Source: Bacteroidota bacterium (GTDB lineage Bacteria > Bacteroidota > Rhodothermia > Rhodothermales > UBA10348). From it: a DNA stretch of 64,000 nucleotides. The DNA is taken from contig JADFHF010000008.1 in NCBI GenBank assembly GCA_022567305.1, positions 42,961 through 106,960 of the forward strand. Direction: 5' to 3'. Shown here one piece after another: positions 60,086 to 64,000 of this stretch (its first letter is position 1; every line of letters starts with the position of its first letter). The notes beneath the pieces were generated by a model. It ran no database searches. It was not told where the DNA came from and was given only the letters and a program-made list of their open reading frames with translations. The position numbers were made by a program, and so were the translations under genes.

Positions 60086-61465
60086 TTACTTTCCAATACA
60101 AAATCGAGAAAAGATTCGATCCAAAATCTCCTCGGTCGCCGTAGCTCCTGTGATCGCGCCAAGTTCCTTCATCGCCAGTCGAAGGTCCAAGGCAATCACC
60201 TCGCCCGTCATATCTGCGCTTAATCCATTCATCGCCGATACGATGGCTTCATATGCTTCGCCCAAGTGATATCGGTGCCTTTCATTCGTGACAACGTAAG
60301 ATCCTTCCCCGTATGAATCGTCCTCTTCGACAGATTTCACGATATCAGACAAGAGCGGTATAACCAGAGACTCATCGTTCATCGCCCGTAATGCGGATAA
60401 GGAATGTTCTCCGTCGACCGCTGTCTCTCCGTCCAACAGATCACACTTATTCCGAACAACGAAAATATGGAGGTCCGATTCGTTTTTCTTCAGATCATCA
60501 AGAAACTCTCGTTCCTCTTCTTCAAGTCCGATCGTTGCATCGTAAACGTACATCAGCACGTCCGCTTTTCGAATCGAGGCTTCTGCTCGACGAACTCCCT
60601 CGGATTCTATCTCATCTCCGCTTTTTCTCAAACCGGCGGTGTCCATGAACCGCAGACGAATTCCCTCATACTCGGCCTCTTCTCCAATTTCGTCTCGCGT
60701 GGTCCCGGGAATCTCTGAAACAATGGCCCGGTCAAATCCGACCAACGCGTTTAGTAGGGTGGACTTTCCTGCATTCGGACGCCCGGCTAGTACGATCCGA
60801 ATACCGTCGCGAACAACCGCTCCGTATCGGTACGATTCGATCAGTCTTTTCAGCAGGGCTTTCGTTCTCTCCAATAAATCCGAAAGTCGAGCTTTGTCGG
60901 CAAATTCTACATCTTCCTCGGCGAAATCCAACTCCAGCTCAATGAATCCGCACATGTCGAGCATTTCTTCCCGCAAATCATGCAACAAGACAGAGTAACT
61001 GCCCTTTAGATGTGCAAGAGATATGGTGTGAGCCCTTCTCGACCCAGAATGAATCAGTTCACTGACGGCCTCTGCCTGCGCCAAGTCCATTTTCCCGTTC
61101 AGGAAGGCTCGTTGTGTAAACTCCCCGGGCTCAGCCGGCCGGGCACCGGCCTGGATGATTGCATCCAGAATCCTGTGGGAGACCAATTCGCCGCCGTGAC
61201 AGGTTATCTCGACCACATTTTCCCCTGTAACGGTTTTTGGAGCCCGAAAAATCGTTACGACAACCTGATCAAGATCGTTTTTCAAGACCGATTGCATAAA
61301 CCCCACATGGGCGGTATGAGATTCCTTTGCCGAGAGATCCGTACCCGAAAAACAGTTCTGAGCAATATCGAGAGCGTCGGGGCCGGAGAGTCGGATCATT
61401 GCAATGGCTGCAATTCCTCTGGCAGTCGCACGTGCAACAATCGTGTCTCCATCAATTGGAGTCAT
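60086..61465 (-). CDS. mnmE: tRNA modification GTPase MnmE
   Basis: 459 residues. MnmE (TrmE) is the partner of MnmG. The N-terminal folate-binding domain begins DTIVARATARGIAAIAMIRLSG, the G domain has GRPNAGKSTLLNALVG near 228, DTAGLRKSGDEIE and NKCD, and the C-terminus ends FCIGK, the conserved C-x-G-K tail that carries the reactive cysteine. It abuts mnmG at 60085/60086 and follows yidC by 14 bases. Confidence 0.98.
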   Translation of the reverse strand: MTPIDGDTIVARATARGIAAIAMIRLSGPDALDIAQNCFSGTDLSAKESHTAHVGFMQSVLKNDLDQVVVTIFRAPKTVTGENVVEITCHGGELVSHRILDAIIQAGARPAEPGEFTQRAFLNGKMDLAQAEAVSELIHSGSRRAHTISLAHLKGSYSVLLHDLREEMLDMCGFIELELDFAEEDVEFADKARLSDLLERTKALLKRLIESYRYGAVVRDGIRIVLAGRPNAGKSTLLNALVGFDRAIVSEIPGTTRDEIGEEAEYEGIRLRFMDTAGLRKSGDEIESEGVRRAEASIRKADVLMYVYDATIGLEEEEREFLDDLKKNESDLHIFVVRNKCDLLDGETAVDGEHSLSALRAMNDESLVIPLLSDIVKSVEEDDSYGEGSYVVTNERHRYHLGEAYEAIVSAMNGLSADMTGEVIALDLRLAMKELGAITGATATEEILDRIFSRFCIGK

Positions 61466-61479
61466 GAACGGACACGCTT

Positions 61480-63315
61480 TTATCGTCGGCTTTTCTTCGC
61501 AGGGCGCGCTTTAGCCCGACCGTTTGTGGTGAGAGACTTTCTTTTCTGCCTGGGTGTGTGCTTCATCTTCATTCCACCTGAACCCTTGGCTTCCTTCGCT
61601 TCTTCAGTTTCCTTGTGGAGTTGGTGGTTGATGAATTTCTGCTGAACGGCGGTCAACACGTTATAGCACAGATAGTACAGACTGAGCCCGGATGCAAACT
61701 TGTTAAAGATGACCAACATCATCACCGGCATGAGATACATAAACATCTTTTGCTGAGCACCGGAGCCCGGCGTCGCCTGAATCTTCATTTGGAAAATCAT
61801 CGAGAGGCCCATTAAGAGCGTAAAGCCGGCGACATAATCTCCGTACACCGGGAGTGCAAAAGGAAGATTCAGAATCACGTCCGGCGCCGAGAGATCGGTC
61901 GCCCAGAGAAAGCCCTGTTGTCTGATTTCGATGGCCTGTGGTAAGAACATCCACAGTGTGATAATAATCGGGTACTGGAGCAGCATGGGCATACAACCGC
62001 CGAGCGGGTTCACGCCCGTCTCCTTGTACATCTTCATCGTTGCCTTCTGCTGCTTCTGGGGGTTATCCCGATATTTCTCTTTGATCGCTTCCATGCGCGG
62101 CTGAAGCTCCTTCATCTTCGCCATGCTCCGGAATGACTTTTTCGTAAGAGGGTAGAGGAGCAGTTTGATGAGAATTGAAAAGACGATCAGGATCAAGCCA
62201 TAATTCGGAATAAATCTGTTCAGGAGTGCGAAGGTTGGAATGAAGATCCATTTCGCGAGCGGCCGAGTAAGCGTCTCAAGGACATCCCATCCAAGGTCGA
62301 CCGTGTCGTAGAGGCCAACTCCATACGCGTTGATCTTCTTGAATTCCATCGGGCCCAGATAGAGTCGAAAATGATCCGCTTCCGAATCCGTGATCGGGAT
62401 CTGTAGGCTGGCCACGAAATCCAGACGAACATGTTCTTCGTCGACTTCACCGAATCGCTCTCCGATGAGCTCAGAGCCGCGGGCTTCTACCGTCGGAAGC
62501 AGCGCTGCCATGAAGTATTTGTTCTTCACGGCCACCCAGTCGACCACACCTCTCAGCGAACGCTCCTCATAAGTCTTTGAATTGAGTTCGACACTTTCAA
62601 CTTCACCACCACTGCGGGCAAAGGCTCCCGAGTTCCTAATCTCGATTTGGTGATTCCCCTCCGTGAAAGGCAGACCACCGTTCCAGACGATCTCGTACCT
62701 ATCCTGGATCAGAAACGTCTCCGGTGACTCAAAATCGACGGAGAGGCCGATTTCATACGACTCTTGAGTGAGCGTATAGCGTTTTACAATCGCACCAGCT
62801 CCAACTTTCGTGCGAAATACGAGCTCGACGGGCGCATCGCCAACCGTTAAGCGACTGGGTGCGGATGATTTAAACGTGAAACTTCGCGTGTCGTAAATAC
62901 GACTACTCGGAGACATGAAGACAATCCCGATGGCGCCGCCCTTGGTCGTGTCGACGAGCTGAACAGCTTCCTCGCTCTCGAACTTCGTATATTTTTTCAG
63001 CAACATGGATGTCAGTGTTCCGCCACGGGTTGAAAACGTCGCTGTAAAAAAGTCTGAATCGACAACGATATCTCGAATTTCACCCTCCTGCGAACCCATG
63101 ACCGTGGAGTCACCCTCTGCAAAGACCGGAGCCTGACCCGGAGCAATTTCTTCGGGGATCTGAAATAGCGGCTCAATGGTTTCAATCTGTTCCGTCGGTT
63201 CCTCAATGATACCGGTTCCGTCGGGTACTGCGACGGGGTCAGGAGTCAGCATCGTCATCCAGACAACCATAATCAATGCAATCAGAACAGTCGCTATGAT
63301 GACATTTTTATCCAC
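61480..63315 (-). CDS. yidC: Membrane protein insertase YidC
   Basis: 611 residues. A first helix (5-22) is followed by a large periplasmic beta-supersandwich domain (about 60-370) and the conserved five-helix insertase core with LYPLTKKSFRSMAKMKELQPRMEAIKEKY near 395 and GVNPLGGCMPMLLQYPI near 440, the hydrophilic-groove region, then MFMYLMPVMMLVIFNKFASGLSLYY. The last 35 residues are a strongly basic tail that may bind ribosomes. yidC inserts and folds inner-membrane proteins. yidD, which often lies between rnpA and yidC, is absent (80-base gap). Confidence 0.97.
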   Translation of the reverse strand: MDKNVIIATVLIALIMVVWMTMLTPDPVAVPDGTGIIEEPTEQIETIEPLFQIPEEIAPGQAPVFAEGDSTVMGSQEGEIRDIVVDSDFFTATFSTRGGTLTSMLLKKYTKFESEEAVQLVDTTKGGAIGIVFMSPSSRIYDTRSFTFKSSAPSRLTVGDAPVELVFRTKVGAGAIVKRYTLTQESYEIGLSVDFESPETFLIQDRYEIVWNGGLPFTEGNHQIEIRNSGAFARSGGEVESVELNSKTYEERSLRGVVDWVAVKNKYFMAALLPTVEARGSELIGERFGEVDEEHVRLDFVASLQIPITDSEADHFRLYLGPMEFKKINAYGVGLYDTVDLGWDVLETLTRPLAKWIFIPTFALLNRFIPNYGLILIVFSILIKLLLYPLTKKSFRSMAKMKELQPRMEAIKEKYRDNPQKQQKATMKMYKETGVNPLGGCMPMLLQYPIIITLWMFLPQAIEIRQQGFLWATDLSAPDVILNLPFALPVYGDYVAGFTLLMGLSMIFQMKIQATPGSGAQQKMFMYLMPVMMLVIFNKFASGLSLYYLCYNVLTAVQQKFINHQLHKETEEAKEAKGSGGMKMKHTPRQKRKSLTTNGRAKARPAKKSRR

Positions 63316-63394
63316 GGTACGTCATTATTTGTCTCAAATTGTTTGGGCGCTGTCAGATGTTCAGATCCGACGAAAGGATTGCGTTACGTAAGCG

Positions 63395-63880
63395 TTACTT
63401 CACAGTTCCGTTTGGTTCCTTGACCGGATCTGAGCCAGAAATAGACCCAACGATCAACGCCAACTGTTTGATTGAGTCAACTAAATCTTTCTTGAGCGTA
63501 GATTCGTCGGCAGGCAGATGACGCGTCACGATCATCATGGTCAGTACGTCGGATTGACGGTCCAACTGTTCAGTTAAGTCGTCCAAATTTTGACGAAACG
63601 TCTCTCTCAAAATTCTTTTTACCCGGTTTCGCGTCACCGCACCTCCGATCGATCGACTTACCGCAAATCCGACCTGAAACGGTACGGTTTGCCCGACGAC
63701 CGATGGTGCCTGGTAGCGGAATAGCGTCAGCAGACTCCCGACGGAAAGCGCTCTGGTCTTTTCGTCTTCCCGATCAAAAAGAGGTTGGATCAGTCTCTTT
63801 CGTTTCAGGCGGTGGGATTTAGGCAGACGATAGGACGGCGTGAGTCCTTTTCTCTCCGCATCGAGGCTGGTGGGGGTCAC
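63395..63880 (-). CDS. rnpA: Ribonuclease P protein component RnpA
   Basis: 161 residues from a GTG start, slightly longer than usual because of an N-terminal extension of about 20 residues. RnpA helps the RNase P ribozyme cut tRNA leaders. The RNR-type core VGFAVSRSIGGAVTRNRVKRILRETFR (about 88-114) with its conserved Arg-Asn-Arg is present, preceded by PSYRLPKSHRLKRKRLI. It follows rpmH by 7 bases, the standard rpmH-rnpA pair. Confidence 0.95.
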   Translation of the reverse strand: MTPTSLDAERKGLTPSYRLPKSHRLKRKRLIQPLFDREDEKTRALSVGSLLTLFRYQAPSVVGQTVPFQVGFAVSRSIGGAVTRNRVKRILRETFRQNLDDLTEQLDRQSDVLTMMIVTRHLPADESTLKKDLVDSIKQLALIVGSISGSDPVKEPNGTVK

Positions 63881-63887
63881 GGTAGGA

Positions 63888-64000
63888 CTACTTACCGCTA
63901 CGGGTATCGCTGACGGTCAGGTTTTTTCGCCCTTTTTGACGGCGACGCGCTAGAACGCTTCTTCCGTTCCTTGAAGACATGCGCGAGCGAAATCCATGTT
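63888..64000 (-). CDS. rpmH: Ribosomal protein L34 (5' end cut by window edge)
   Basis: The visible 37 codons before the stop at 63888-63890 read [20 protein letters not shown] then [16 protein letters not shown], the highly conserved C-terminal part of L34 with a short extra tail. The start codon lies past the right edge. rpmH normally sits directly beside dnaA/oriC with rnpA, so the origin is probably a short distance beyond 64000. Confidence 0.95.
   Translation of the reverse strand, partial: HGFRSRMSSRNGRSVLARRRQKGRKNLTVSDTRSGK

Noticed and set aside
63305..63316. A DnaA-box-like TTATCCACG near the yidC start
   Set aside because: It is a single match with one mismatch inside coding sequence, with no cluster of boxes or AT-rich unwinding region.

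Overview
The window is 64 kb of a bacterial chromosome with roughly even base composition. I read it as a Gram-negative bacterium of the Bacteroidota/Rhodothermota-Balneolota group. The grounds are an outer-membrane TolC-type channel, an MlaC-type lipid carrier, a BatA-type membrane/VWA protein, a single-chain sensor kinase-receiver-AraC regulator, and a UvrA lacking the first cysteine pair of its first zinc module. MurE carries the DNPR motif that goes with meso-diaminopimelate peptidoglycan. The taxonomic call is inference, not proof.

Layout. 1-5.3 kb: an eight-heme lipoprotein cytochrome running off the left edge (minus strand), then TolC, MlaC and a glycosyltransferase (plus). 5.4-22.9 kb: a division and cell-wall (dcw) cluster on the minus strand, mraZ-rsmH-ftsL-ftsI-murE-mraY-murD-ftsW-murG-murC-ftsQ-ftsA-ftsZ, without murF or ddl. 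It is preceded by a promoter with three MraZ boxes at 10-bp period and followed by a hairpin-rich, probably untranslated segment and a membrane protein of unknown role. 23-30 kb: pyrG, a methyltransferase, two glycosyltransferases and gyrB. 30-38 kb: a CBS/ACT-like protein, a membrane protein, hflX, a BatA-like protein, a 12-bp minisatellite and the hybrid kinase. 38-44 kb (plus): uvrA, two GT4 glycosyltransferases and an FMN reductase. 44-48.6 kb: a decayed GT2 gene, an HpnN-like RND exporter with a DUF3047-type partner, and a 39-codon stub of a third GT4 gene. 48.6-64 kb: a MaoC-type hydratase, an M48 lipoprotease, recF, murQ, mfd, a WYL regulator, and the origin-type run rsmG-mnmG-mnmE-yidC-rnpA-rpmH, with rpmH cut by the right edge.

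Two perfect 16-bp parS palindromes lie 5 kb apart. One sits at the mfd transcription start; the other is embedded in the first codons of rsmG. With recF, gyrB and the rpmH-rsmG run, they place the window next to the replication origin, probably just past the right edge. Most essential genes are on the minus strand, so they would be transcribed in the direction of a fork entering from the right.

No tRNA, rRNA, CRISPR array, prophage, transposase or defence system was recognised. The least explained items are the structured segment after ftsZ, the octaheme lipoprotein, the unknown membrane protein after ftsZ, and the eroded glycosyltransferase locus.
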